Below are positions 1 through 7,222 of a stretch of 17,048 nt of DNA, in pieces. The DNA comes from Alphaproteobacteria bacterium UBA2723 (lineage in GTDB: Bacteria > Pseudomonadota > Alphaproteobacteria > RF32 > CAG-239): the NCBI GenBank assembly GCA_002353835.1, contig DEKL01000043.1, positions 2,950 to 19,997 on the forward strand, read 5' to 3'. Below the pieces are notes generated by a model, which was not told the origin of the DNA, made no database searches, and saw only the letters and a list, made by a program, of their open reading frames with translations. The stretch's first letter is position 1; every line of letters begins with the position of its first letter. A program made the translations under genes and the position numbers.

Positions 1-116
1 CCATAACCTTCCCAGCCGTACTTTGCAGCAGAGCTAACCACGGAAGAAACAACCGCATTCAATCCGGCACAATCGCCGCCGCTTGTTAAAATACCGATTT
101 TCTTAATTTCTGTCAT
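1..116 (-). CDS. 6-phosphofructokinase, N-terminal fragment
   Basis: Only the first 38 codons are inside the window; the gene runs off the left edge. The protein begins [20 protein letters not shown], the phosphate-binding glycine loop at the start of phosphofructokinases, which phosphorylate fructose 6-phosphate in glycolysis. The [10 protein letters not shown] form resembles the pyrophosphate-dependent or mixed-substrate (group III) branch more than the GGDAPGMNA form of E. coli PfkA, but the residues that decide ATP or pyrophosphate use lie outside the window. The ATG at 114-116 is preceded by AAGGA about 8 bases upstream, so this start is secure. The gene diverges from the 329 gene. Confidence 0.88.
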   Translation of the reverse strand, partial: MTEIKKIGILTSGGDCAGLNAVVSSVVSSAAKYGWEGY

Positions 117-143
117 ACTTCAAATCCTTATATTTCTTTGTTT

Positions 144-164
144 TCAATGCTTATTCTGCATTGA
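144..164. repeat. Perfect 7-bp inverted repeat in the phosphofructokinase leader
   Basis: TCAATGC and GCATTGA are separated by 7 bases, giving a perfect short hairpin or a palindromic operator 28 bases upstream of the phosphofructokinase start. There is no T-tract on the minus strand after it, so it is not an intrinsic terminator. Its role is unknown; it could bind a regulator or fold in the leader RNA. Confidence 0.4.
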
Positions 165-239
165 TACCCTATAATTTAAATTTTACTAGCACAATTTTTA
201 CTTTTTCACTAATTTTTTTACTTTTTTTATCAAAATCTC

Positions 240-268
240 TTGCTTTTTTGCCAAAAATGCAGTATAAT
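240..268 (+). promoter_or_regulatory. Sigma-70 promoter for the 329 gene
   Basis: TTGCTT (240-245) and a perfect TATAAT (263-268) are 17 bases apart. Transcription should start near 275, leaving a leader of about 54 bases. It points toward the DUF465-like gene and probably also serves the DUF4422 gene behind it. Confidence 0.7.
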
Positions 269-328
269 GTGCCCGAATAAAGAGAATCGCATATACCGCG
301 ACGTAAACTTTTTTGGAGCAACACTAAG

Positions 329-541
329 ATGATTAATACAAATTCTTTCAATAAACTTCAAGTGCAATTATGCGAGCTTAAGCTTGAAGAAAGAAGGGTT
401 AAATCAGACATTAAAAAGCTGGTCAAAAATAAACAAATGATAGATTTTTATCAGGCACAGCAGTTGAATCGTCAAAATACAAACGTTAAAAGCAAAATTC
501 AGAAAATAGAAAATCTGATTAGCCCGAACATTATTGCTTAA
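329..541 (+). CDS. Small coiled-coil protein, DUF465/YdcH-like
   Basis: A 70-residue, highly charged protein that appears to be almost all helix, with heptad-like spacing from about residue 8 to 65 and no signal peptide or membrane segment. The end, IENLISPNIIA, resembles the ending of alphaproteobacterial DUF465 (YdcH-like) proteins, which finish with a short helix and then roughly LxPDIIA. The usual family length of 60-80 residues fits. The middle lacks the typical LKKxKLxLKD motif, so this is a diverged member at best. Start ATG 329 has GGAG 10 bases upstream and a strong promoter. Its molecular function is not known. Family placement is inferred from the C-terminus and size. Confidence 0.7.
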   Translation: MINTNSFNKLQVQLCELKLEERRVKSDIKKLVKNKQMIDFYQAQQLNRQNTNVKSKIQKIENLISPNIIA

Positions 542-609
542 ATCTATTGGATAAGCCTAGAGCTTTTCCGATAACACCATGTTTGTTTAAAGAATTTAGA
601 GATAAAATT

Positions 610-1764
610 ATGAAAAACAGCAAATATACAACCTCCCTCCTCGTTATATTTGCTGTTTTTATTTTGTGCGCATCATTTTACATTTTATTTATCCATAAAA
701 CAGATTTCTTAAAGATATATGTTGTTTACTACAAACCGGCGCCACTGATAAAAACGGATATTTTTGTACCGATTCAAGGCGGGCGCGCCATTGCTGATAC
801 GCCATCACGCCAGGGAACATTTACTAAAGAACAAATCGCTTGGTTAAATGAAAATATGATTGGTGACGACACCGGCGATAACATCTCTGATTTAAATCGT
901 AATTTTGCCGAAATAACCGCCCTTTATTGGATATGGAAAAACACTAAATCACCTTATGTCGGTTTAACGCATTATCGCCGTTTTTTCAGTATAAATGAAA
1001 ATGCGCACTACCCGATGGTAACTTTTCCCTCTATGCGTATGCGCCATTTAGGCTTAAAACACTTAAAAGGATTCGCTAACGAATTTTTACGCGATTTGGA
1101 ATTGCAAAAGAAATTCATTATGCCATGGTTTGCCACCCACGATATCATCCTATCCGAACCGATAAAAGTAAATACTTATGAGCAGTACAAAAAAGAACAC
1201 GTCGGTGCGGATTTAGATAAAGCTTTAGATATCATCAAGCAAAAATACCCGAAAATGTATGATTTTGCCGTTGAAAACCTAAACAGCGAAGAAGGTTTTT
1301 ACCCGACCAATATGTTCATCACGCGCCGTGAAATCTTAAACAACTACGCTGAGTGGTTATTCTCCATTTTATTGCCGCTTTATCAAGATATCAAAGATGA
1401 TGTTAACAGTCGCGACACCGAGCAAAAAATGGCCTTTGCTTATCTTTCCGAGCGCTTATTTACCATATATTTTCGTTACCAAGCTAAATTTAACGGATTA
1501 CGCATTAAAGAAGTACCCTTTGCCCTGGCTTCGGACTTCTTTGAACCACCGGTCGGACAACCTTTTATAAAACTGAACACCCCACAGTTTCAAGACTTTT
1601 TCATTGACCAAAAAGATAGTAGAATTTGTAGCTTTAATAACGAATATCGTAATTGCGCCAAATTTGAGTTTTTACCCCAAAATCGCTTAAAAATCCGTTG
1701 GGATAACGGTGGCACGTCATATTTTTACCACACAAAAAATAATGAATTTGATTTAGAAAAATAA
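610..1764 (+). CDS. Membrane-anchored DUF4422 glycosyltransferase-like protein
   Basis: The protein has 384 residues from ATG 610. Residues about 7-28 form one hydrophobic segment (TTSLLVIFAVFILCASFYIL), a likely signal anchor. The rest carries the DUF4422 hallmarks seen in capsule and LPS clusters: KIYVVYYKP (35-43), PIQGG (54-58), GDNIS (89-93), ALYWIWKN (104-111), GLTHYRRFF (118-126) and a late SERLFTIYF. Members are thought to be glycosyltransferases, but this assignment rests on genomic context and the reaction is unproven. The reading frame is open from a TTG at 547; I prefer 610 because it is an ATG, has AGAG about 8 bases upstream and begins directly before the membrane segment. It lies 68 bp behind the 329 gene and is probably cotranscribed. 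No other polysaccharide genes are nearby. Confidence 0.82.
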   Translation: MKNSKYTTSLLVIFAVFILCASFYILFIHKTDFLKIYVVYYKPAPLIKTDIFVPIQGGRAIADTPSRQGTFTKEQIAWLNENMIGDDTGDNISDLNRNFAEITALYWIWKNTKSPYVGLTHYRRFFSINENAHYPMVTFPSMRMRHLGLKHLKGFANEFLRDLELQKKFIMPWFATHDIILSEPIKVNTYEQYKKEHVGADLDKALDIIKQKYPKMYDFAVENLNSEEGFYPTNMFITRREILNNYAEWLFSILLPLYQDIKDDVNSRDTEQKMAFAYLSERLFTIYFRYQAKFNGLRIKEVPFALASDFFEPPVGQPFIKLNTPQFQDFFIDQKDSRICSFNNEYRNCAKFEFLPQNRLKIRWDNGGTSYFYHTKNNEFDLEK

Positions 1765-1854
1765 GTTTTCAGCCTATTCATTAACCAAACATAAACCTTA
1801 CATAATTCATAATATTCCCAAGTTTTTACATATATTTAGCAAAAGAGAAAAAAT

Positions 1855-3804
1855 ATGCACGCAATCAATTCACTTATTGTTGACTTGACACTTATTACCA
1901 TATATGCCGGTATCACCACGTTATTGTGCAAAAAATTAAAGCAACCGTTGGTATTGGGTTATGTTTTGGCCGGTATATTCGCCGGACCATATTTCAGCTT
2001 ATTGCCGACTGTCAGCAATAAAGATGATTTGACCTTGTGGGCAGATATCGGTATCATCTTTTTACTTTTTGGCTTAGGTTTGGAATTTAGCTTCAAGAAA
2101 ATGCTCAATGTCGGCAAAGCCGCCATGATAACCGCCAATGCCAACATTCTTTTCATGCTGTTTTTAGGTTATAACACCGGACTTCTGCTCGGCTGGTCAA
2201 CCATGGACAGCTTTTTCTTAGGCTCAATGATATCCATGTCTTCTACCACCATTATCATTAAGGCTTTTAATGACTTGAACATAAAAAAACAACGCTTTAC
2301 TGATTTGGTATTCGGTGTGCTGATTGTTGAAGACTTAATGGGTATTTTAATGCTCGTTTTATTACCGACAATTGCCATGGGCAGCCATATTGACGGCGCT
2401 GCTTTGGGTTTAAGCGTCTTAAAATTGGTATTTTTCTTGGTTTTATGCTTTATCACCGGCATCTATTTGGTTCCGACATTCTTAAACAAAGTTCAAAAAC
2501 TCCTGACAGATGAAATGCTACTTTTAATAACTATCAGCTTATGTTTCGGTATGGTCTTGCTTGCCACCTCATCAGGTTTTTCATCTGCTCTTGGGGCCTT
2601 CTTAATGGGTTCAATATTGGCGGAAACCGAGTTAATTGAACGCATAGAAAAAAACTTACGTCCCTTAAAAGATTTTTTCGGTGCGGTATTCTTCGTTTCC
2701 GTCGGTATGATGGTTGATCCTCTAATGATTGTAACTTATGCCAAACCGATTCTTGTAATCACCGTTATTGTCATCTTAGGTATCACCACTTTTTCTTGTT
2801 TAGGCTTTGTCGCCTCAGGTCAGAACTTGAAAACCGCTGTTTCTGGCGCATTTTCTTTGGCTCAAGTTGGTGAATTTGCCTTTATTATTGCCACTTTAGG
2901 TATGAGTTTGGGTGTTTTATCAGATAAAGTTTATCCGATAATCGTTGCCGTTTCGGTCATTACAACCTTTATCACCCCGATGATGATAAAATCCGCCGAA
3001 CCTGCTTATAAATTTTTAAGCAAAAGCTTGCCGGAAAATTGGGTAGCTTACATCAATAAATATTCATCTTCCGCCACCGTTACCAAAAACGAAGAACGTT
3101 TATGGAGTGCTTTATTTAAAAGCTATTTACTGCGTTTATGCCTGTTTTCCATCATTTTATACAGTATTTTACTGATAGCATTAGCCGTTCGCCCTTATGT
3201 TCGCGGAATAATTCCTTATCGTATTCCTGCCAATATTTTAATGACCGGTTTAACCCTGCTTGCAATGTCCCATGTCTTAAAAGCGCTTATCGGCTGGAAT
3301 ATTGTAACCACCGAGTTTATAAAAAAGAAACTGCATTGGCTATTCCCGCAAAAGCAATCTGATGAAGAAATAGAAGCCAATGAGATAATAGCCGAAGAAA
3401 CGCGTGAGCAAACAAAAGTTGATGTCTTAAAAACAGCTGCCTATAATGTATTAGATGAAAAAACATCTCGTATCCGCAACTTTTTTACCAGTAACAACCA
3501 AGTCTCTCGTATCTATTACAAACTGTGGATGGCAAAAAAAGCAAACCGTCTGCCGTTAATTATCTTAACCAGCTTCAGAATACTTGTGTCATCTTTCTTT
3601 ATCGTAACCGTTGTCCATAAGTTTTTAAGCGAAAACCCGAGATTAACCCTTGTCTTACTGTTGCTGACAATTTTCTTTGTATTCCGTTCCCGTTGGCTCT
3701 TAGAAAAATACGTAAATATAGAAAGTCAATTCCTGCATAATCTAAAAGGTCGCAGAGAACAGGAAGAAACAGAGGAAAAAAGCGAAAATCAGCGCTCTAA
3801 CTGA
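1855..3804 (+). CDS. CPA2-family cation/proton antiporter (KefB-like membrane domain)
   Basis: A 649-residue inner-membrane protein. Residues about 5-385 are the Na+/H+ exchanger fold of the CPA2 family with about 12 helices: PLVLGYVLAGIFAGP (31-45), FGLGLEF (72-78), SMSSTTIIIK (127-136), the VEDLMG motif with acidic residue Asp160 in the position used for ion exchange, GSILAETE (252-259), FFVSVGMMVD (279-288) and AQVGEF (336-341). It likely exchanges K+ or Na+ for H+. After residue 415 there is no TrkA-N/RCK nucleotide-binding domain as in KefB; instead there are two hydrophobic stretches (422-446, 458-480), an acidic linker (502-520) and two more hydrophobic stretches (567-587, 596-610), ending in a charged tail. 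AGAGA precedes ATG 1855. The last 16 bp overlap the convergent hydrolase gene. The transported ion is not deducible. Confidence 0.9.
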   Translation: MHAINSLIVDLTLITIYAGITTLLCKKLKQPLVLGYVLAGIFAGPYFSLLPTVSNKDDLTLWADIGIIFLLFGLGLEFSFKKMLNVGKAAMITANANILFMLFLGYNTGLLLGWSTMDSFFLGSMISMSSTTIIIKAFNDLNIKKQRFTDLVFGVLIVEDLMGILMLVLLPTIAMGSHIDGAALGLSVLKLVFFLVLCFITGIYLVPTFLNKVQKLLTDEMLLLITISLCFGMVLLATSSGFSSALGAFLMGSILAETELIERIEKNLRPLKDFFGAVFFVSVGMMVDPLMIVTYAKPILVITVIVILGITTFSCLGFVASGQNLKTAVSGAFSLAQVGEFAFIIATLGMSLGVLSDKVYPIIVAVSVITTFITPMMIKSAEPAYKFLSKSLPENWVAYINKYSSSATVTKNEERLWSALFKSYLLRLCLFSIILYSILLIALAVRPYVRGIIPYRIPANILMTGLTLLAMSHVLKALIGWNIVTTEFIKKKLHWLFPQKQSDEEIEANEIIAEETREQTKVDVLKTAAYNVLDEKTSRIRNFFTSNNQVSRIYYKLWMAKKANRLPLIILTSFRILVSSFFIVTVVHKFLSENPRLTLVLLLLTIFFVFRSRWLLEKYVNIESQFLHNLKGRREQEETEEKSENQRSN

Positions 3805-4541
3805 ACCAACGGATAAATGCGCTCCCAACCTTTACTATGATCTGCTGAAGGCACTTCTCTGACATTGTCCGAACCGACAAAATCCTCAACCAATTTTGGG
3901 GGTATAATCGTATCATTATTACCGACGAAGTGTTCCTGCGGCAAAGCCAAATAGTTCTCCTTATAATCTGCCAAATTAAGTGAATCGCTTAATGCCGGCA
4001 CATTATGATACTCTGTCCATGCCTTATGGTCTAAATTACCGGCAACCGTTATCATCTTTTTAACATGTAATTCCGGTGCGGTAACGGCAACCAAACCGGC
4101 AACTTGCGCCCCGCCGGAAAAACCGATTAAAATTACATCATTTTCCTGTGCAATATCTAAAACCGCTTCACGCTCGGAAGCAATAACCTCCGCAGAAAAT
4201 CGTGCCGTTGTCCAATATTTCTGTTCACATTGATTATCTGCCACAAATTGACATGGACGCGCTAAATAAACCACATTCGGACTGTTATCTCCAAAAGCAA
4301 TTTCACGTAAGAGTTTTCCTTTTGGTGTTGGATCTGAAGTCGGGCGCCCTACCCCATTAAAAGAAGCGCCGTCTCCTTCAATATAAATTTTAACAGGTGC
4401 CGCCGAATTTGTTATTTTTTGCCAACTGGCCAACGTAAATTTCTCCGTCTTAATTTCCTTATATGCAAATGTTTCCGGTATATGAACAGTGTTACATCCG
4501 CAAACTAAAAAGACTACCAACAACCAAAATTTCTTTATCAC
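3789..4541 (-). CDS. Alpha/beta-hydrolase lipoprotein
   Basis: A 250-residue exported serine hydrolase. Residues 1-15 form a short signal peptide, and Cys16 in VCGC is the likely lipidated residue, with an unusual Cys at -2. The fold is marked by KIYIEGDGASFNG (51-63), GFSGGAQ with nucleophile Ser142 (140-146), GNNDTIIPP with acid Asp210 (207-215) and ADHSKGW with His235 (233-239), a full catalytic triad. Four further cysteines (14, 17-100 region: Cys97, Cys105) could include a disulfide pair between 97 and 105. The start is GTG 4541, supported by GGAG 7 bases upstream; there is no in-frame ATG nearby. The substrate is unknown; lipase, esterase or peptidase are all possible. It runs tail to tail into the antiporter gene with no terminator between them. 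Confidence 0.85.
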   Translation of the reverse strand: MIKKFWLLVVFLVCGCNTVHIPETFAYKEIKTEKFTLASWQKITNSAAPVKIYIEGDGASFNGVGRPTSDPTPKGKLLREIAFGDNSPNVVYLARPCQFVADNQCEQKYWTTARFSAEVIASEREAVLDIAQENDVILIGFSGGAQVAGLVAVTAPELHVKKMITVAGNLDHKAWTEYHNVPALSDSLNLADYKENYLALPQEHFVGNNDTIIPPKLVEDFVGSDNVREVPSADHSKGWERIYPLVQLER

Positions 4542-4595
4542 ACCTTTTCTCCGTTTCTGATAAAACTGCTTTGAGTATAACTTTAAGACAACAAA

Positions 4596-4624
4596 TTGAA
4601 CAGTTTTTTATTTGACTTTATAGA
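4596..4624 (+). promoter_or_regulatory. Sigma-70 promoter for the 4672 gene
   Basis: TTGAAC (4596-4601) and TATAGA (4619-4624) are 17 bases apart. Transcription should start about 40 bases before the ATG at 4672. On the opposite strand a TATACT (4574-4579) could be the -10 box of the hydrolase, but I see no convincing -35 for it. Confidence 0.6.
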
Positions 4625-4671
4625 CAGTTTTTCATAACATTTACCCATAAACCAATTAAATAGATATAGAT

Positions 4672-5058
4672 ATGATTGCAATTTTTAGAGGAAAAATTTT
4701 GGGTGCCAAAATAAACAAAGACACCTCAAACAGCGTCACACTGGAACTTATTGTTTCAATCTTTCTCATCACGCGCAACGGGAAAATCCAAGTCATCAAA
4801 AGAAATCCCATCAGATTTTTTACAAATGATGAAAAACTGATTAACCGGGCGGACTACAAAGTCGGGGATTTAATTAAAATCACCGTCTGCAAGGAAAATG
4901 ATGAGTTTAATGTGACAGAAATTAGAAACTACCAGGAAGATGAAGACTGTAGGAAAAATTCAGAAAATCACGCCATCTCCGGTATTGCTGTATCTTTTAG
5001 AGAAATTTTAAACACCTCTCAAACATACAGACCTAAAACAAAAAAGAGACCTGAATAG
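4672..5058 (+). CDS. Hypothetical protein, 128 residues
   Basis: I do not recognise this protein. It has no signal peptide or clear membrane helix. The first 90 residues look rich in beta strands: MIAIFRGKILGAKI, a long apolar strand near 22-33 (VTLELIVSIFLI), IQVIKRNPIRFF and VGDLIKITVCKENDEFNVTEI. The 'VGDLIKITV...FNVTEI' pair is reminiscent of small OB-like or RNA-binding barrels, but that is only a visual impression. The tail from about residue 90 is polar and ends in basic residues (RPKTKKRPE). A good promoter lies upstream, yet there is no clear Shine-Dalgarno before ATG 4672. The stop codon falls inside the loop of the downstream terminator. Function unknown. Confidence 0.68.
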   Translation: MIAIFRGKILGAKINKDTSNSVTLELIVSIFLITRNGKIQVIKRNPIRFFTNDEKLINRADYKVGDLIKITVCKENDEFNVTEIRNYQEDEDCRKNSENHAISGIAVSFREILNTSQTYRPKTKKRPE

Positions 5059-5068
5059 GTCTCTTTTT
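5041..5068. terminator. Bidirectional intrinsic terminator
   Basis: An 11-bp perfect stem, AAAAAGAGACC (5041-5051) and GGTCTCTTTTT (5058-5068), closes a 6-base loop, with T-runs on both strands. It ends the 4672 gene on the plus strand, whose TAG stop (5056-5058) spans loop and stem, and the small lipoprotein gene on the minus strand, whose stop is 20 bp away. Confidence 0.9.
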
Positions 5069-5088
5069 TTTATGCTAAACAGCAATTT

Positions 5089-5397
5089 CTATTTCGCTGT
5101 ACCATAATTTTGGAACTGATGAATAATATTGGTTGCCATGGATTGTGATTCCTGGCTGATACCCATAGACTGTAATGCCAACTTTTGCATACAACCTTTA
5201 ACCATATCCTTTGCCGTTGCAGTAATTCCTTGTGTAAACAAAGTACCTGCTTGGAATCTGGAAGATGCATCACTAAGCAAGCATGCGTGCATTTTTGCTT
5301 TTGCGGAATCACCACCTGCTGCACCGGAATATTGAGAAACAGAACCACAGCCGCTCAACATAAACAATGCCACCAAACAAAATAAAACCTTTTTCAT
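5089..5397 (-). CDS. Small putative lipoprotein, 102 residues
   Basis: Residues 1-16 are a signal peptide and LSGC (14-17) is a textbook lipobox, so Cys17 should be lipidated and the protein anchored in the cell envelope. A Gly/Ser-rich linker (18-30) follows, then an amphipathic helical part to the end. The mature chain has two further cysteines, Cys39 and Cys69, that could form one disulfide and bring two helices together. There is no domain I can name. The start ATG 5397 has GAGGG about 6 bases upstream, a near-perfect promoter lies further upstream, and a shared terminator lies downstream, so it is a well-bounded single-gene transcript. Function unknown. Confidence 0.85.
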   Translation of the reverse strand: MKKVLFCLVALFMLSGCGSVSQYSGAAGGDSAKAKMHACLLSDASSRFQAGTLFTQGITATAKDMVKGCMQKLALQSMGISQESQSMATNIIHQFQNYGTAK

Positions 5398-5428
5398 TTT
5401 TCCCTCTCAAAATAAATTAAACAACAAT

Positions 5429-5457
5429 TTTATATGCCAAAAGAAAAATGCTGTCAA
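5429..5457 (-). promoter_or_regulatory. Sigma-70 promoter for the small lipoprotein
   Basis: On the minus strand a perfect TTGACA (5452-5457) and TATAAA (5429-5434) are 17 bases apart. It is one of the strongest promoters by sequence in the window and starts only 16 bp after the stop codon of the gene upstream. Confidence 0.8.
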
Positions 5458-5472
5458 ATATTTTCAGCCGAC

Positions 5473-6270
5473 TCAAATCTCAACTTTAGCGATTAAAAAA
5501 GGATGGTCGGAATAAACCATATCTTCACAAGCAGATATAAGCTTAAAATCTTTCGTTGCCAATATATACTCTATCTGTGTGTCGTATGGATATATCGGCT
5601 GATATTTCTTACCATCATAATTAACCAAAGAAAACATTTTCTCCCCGACTTTAAGCTCCGGAAAAGCTTCTTTAATGGAAATTCCAACCGTATTAAAATC
5701 CCCCATAACCAGAGAAGACTTATCCGTTTGCGGCACCAACATCTCCGCCCACTGCTGACGATACTCTCTAAATTCCTCATCCCAAAAATGCTTGTTAAAA
5801 TGCTGAAACGGAAACATATGTGTATTGATTAAACTGATTTTCTTATCATCTTCCACACAAATTTCAGCCTTCTGAATATATTTATCATGCATATACCAAT
5901 AATCACCGTTCGGACGAATGATTTCAATATGCGGATTGGCAAGCTTTAACACCTCATAATTTGCTATCGGAAATTTGGAACATATTGAAAGCCCATAGAA
6001 TTTATCTTTTACAAAAAACGCCTTTTCCCCGACCAGATTTTTATAATAATGAAAAGCGCACTTTTCACAAATGTCACTCACAAAAGCACTCTGCCCGTTT
6101 TCATCATCAAACAAACACTCTGCCATACACAAAATATCCGGCTGTTCTTTAGCAAAATAGGTTACATATTTTTCAGGATGAAAACCGGCAAATACATTTT
6201 CCTTTTTTTCATTATAGCCGATATGGTGCATCCCTTGAATAACATTAGCAAAAATCACTTTTATCTGCAT
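5473..6270 (-). CDS. Endonuclease/exonuclease/phosphatase-fold protein
   Basis: A 265-residue protein with the ordered motifs of the DNase I-like (EEP) superfamily, metal-dependent phosphodiesterases acting on nucleic acids, phospholipids or inositol phosphates. Visible: ANVIQG (8-13), QPDILCMAE with metal ligand Glu51 (43-51), GLSICSKFPI (93-102), INTHMFPF with His151 (148-155), MGDFNT with Asp191 and Asn193 (189-194), QIEYIL with Glu234 where most members have Asp (232-237), and SDHPFL with the catalytic Asp255-His256 pair (254-259). No signal peptide is seen, so it is probably cytoplasmic. It is closer to EEP family hydrolases than to exonuclease III. GAG/GAAAG precedes ATG 6270. It is followed by the lipoprotein with its own promoter. 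The substrate cannot be inferred. Confidence 0.87.
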   Translation of the reverse strand: MQIKVIFANVIQGMHHIGYNEKKENVFAGFHPEKYVTYFAKEQPDILCMAECLFDDENGQSAFVSDICEKCAFHYYKNLVGEKAFFVKDKFYGLSICSKFPIANYEVLKLANPHIEIIRPNGDYWYMHDKYIQKAEICVEDDKKISLINTHMFPFQHFNKHFWDEEFREYRQQWAEMLVPQTDKSSLVMGDFNTVGISIKEAFPELKVGEKMFSLVNYDGKKYQPIYPYDTQIEYILATKDFKLISACEDMVYSDHPFLIAKVEI

Positions 6271-6300
6271 TTTTTACTTTCTCAGTCTGTCATTTTTTTC

Positions 6301-6328
6301 AATATATCATTCTAAAGTACAAACACAA
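6301..6328 (-). promoter_or_regulatory. Candidate promoter for the EEP-fold gene
   Basis: On the minus strand TTGTGT (6323-6328) and TATATT (6301-6306) are 16 bases apart, about 30 bases upstream of the start codon at 6270. It is a moderate match in AT-rich DNA. Confidence 0.45.
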
Positions 6329-6413
6329 CAAAAGTAAAGTCCAATAAATCTTTTTACCAAATATAAAGACTTAAAAATCTAACATACTGATAAAGAAACC
6401 CGAGGAGAAGACA

Positions 6414-7127
6414 ATGTTGCACTACATGGAAAACTTAAAAGAAGTCAGAAAGCTGAGGAAAAACGTCTGCTACACCAAAAACGCCGTAACATATTTTAAA
6501 TGGGCTTTTCCGACAGCTCAAGGCGGTTGGAATCAGACACATGCCGAAAAAATAAATCAAACGATTATCAAAGAAATACTCAAAGAAACCCAAAATTATA
6601 AAACAATTCTGACCTCCGCAGACGGCGATTTAGATAAAAAATACCCGAAATACCTGAAAAAGACCGAAAAAGACATTGTTTACGGCTTAGAACAAAACAA
6701 ACCTTTTGTAACAAAAAATACGCTAACCGTAAAAACCGTTAAAACCAAAGAAGACCTTATCCTCTGGGGACAACTTGCCTCTAAGGTGTATAGCCGATAT
6801 GATACTGATTTCATTTATGAATCTTTTAAAACTGACTTAAGAAAAAGTTATGCTGATTATTTTATCTATTACCAAAACAAAAAGCCTGTCGGTATCGCTC
6901 AAGTTATCCGTGGCGGCGGATATTCTGCCATTTATTGGGTAGGTGTTCTTGAAGAATACCGAAAAAAGGGTTTGGGTGCCGAGCTTACAAAACAAACGCT
7001 GAACTATGAAATTGCCCGCAAACGTTATAAATTTTTACTGACCGCCTCTGAATTAGGTCTGAAGATATATAAAAAACTTGGCTTTAAGCCGTTAGAAACC
7101 TTTTACGAGTATGAGTTGAAAAGATAA
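6414..7127 (+). CDS. GNAT-family N-acetyltransferase
   Basis: A 237-residue protein with a GNAT domain over about residues 105-237. The acetyl-CoA pyrophosphate-binding motif is RKKGLGA (183-189), preceded by the beta4 strand AIYWVGVLEEY (172-182). The final strands contain the IYKKLGFKPLETFYEYEL signature (218-235). The first 100 residues are charged and helical and are not part of the standard domain, so the protein is longer than a minimal GNAT of about 150 residues. The acceptor could be a small molecule or a protein amino group. Start ATG 6414 is chosen because GAGGAG (6402-6407) sits 6 bases upstream; a second ATG at 6426 is less well placed. It stands alone, with divergent and unrelated neighbours. 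Confidence 0.85.
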   Translation: MLHYMENLKEVRKLRKNVCYTKNAVTYFKWAFPTAQGGWNQTHAEKINQTIIKEILKETQNYKTILTSADGDLDKKYPKYLKKTEKDIVYGLEQNKPFVTKNTLTVKTVKTKEDLILWGQLASKVYSRYDTDFIYESFKTDLRKSYADYFIYYQNKKPVGIAQVIRGGGYSAIYWVGVLEEYRKKGLGAELTKQTLNYEIARKRYKFLLTASELGLKIYKKLGFKPLETFYEYELKR

Positions 7128-7162
7128 AATCCACCATATCCTTAACAAAATTCAAAAACGAT

Positions 7163-7191
7163 TTGACAGAGTCACGGAAAAAACATACTTT
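7163..7191 (+). promoter_or_regulatory. Candidate promoter for the ACP-like gene
   Basis: A perfect TTGACA (7163-7168) is followed 17 bases later by TACTTT (7186-7191), a weak -10; CATACT two bases earlier is an alternative. Transcription would start about 25 bases before ATG 7223, a very short leader. Confidence 0.45.
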
Positions 7192-7222
7192 CCCAAATAT
7201 TACAAATCAATTATGTTATATT

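Noticed and set aside
169..351. 60-residue minus-strand reading frame over the 329 promoter
   Set aside because: It is antisense to a good promoter and the DUF465-like gene, is Lys/Phe-rich from AT-rich DNA and has no supporting motif.
547..609. Upstream TTG start for the DUF4422 protein
   Set aside because: It would begin 5 bp after the previous stop without a good ribosome site and would put 21 polar residues ahead of the anchor; ATG 610 fits better.
5070..5348. Second minus-strand frame overlapping the small lipoprotein
   Set aside because: The lipoprotein frame has a lipobox, promoter and ribosome site; this frame has none and runs into the terminator.
7163..7222. TTG start for the ACP-like protein
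   Set aside because: The codon lies in the likely -35 box, and the extra 20 residues look random; ATG 7223 or 7226 is more plausible.
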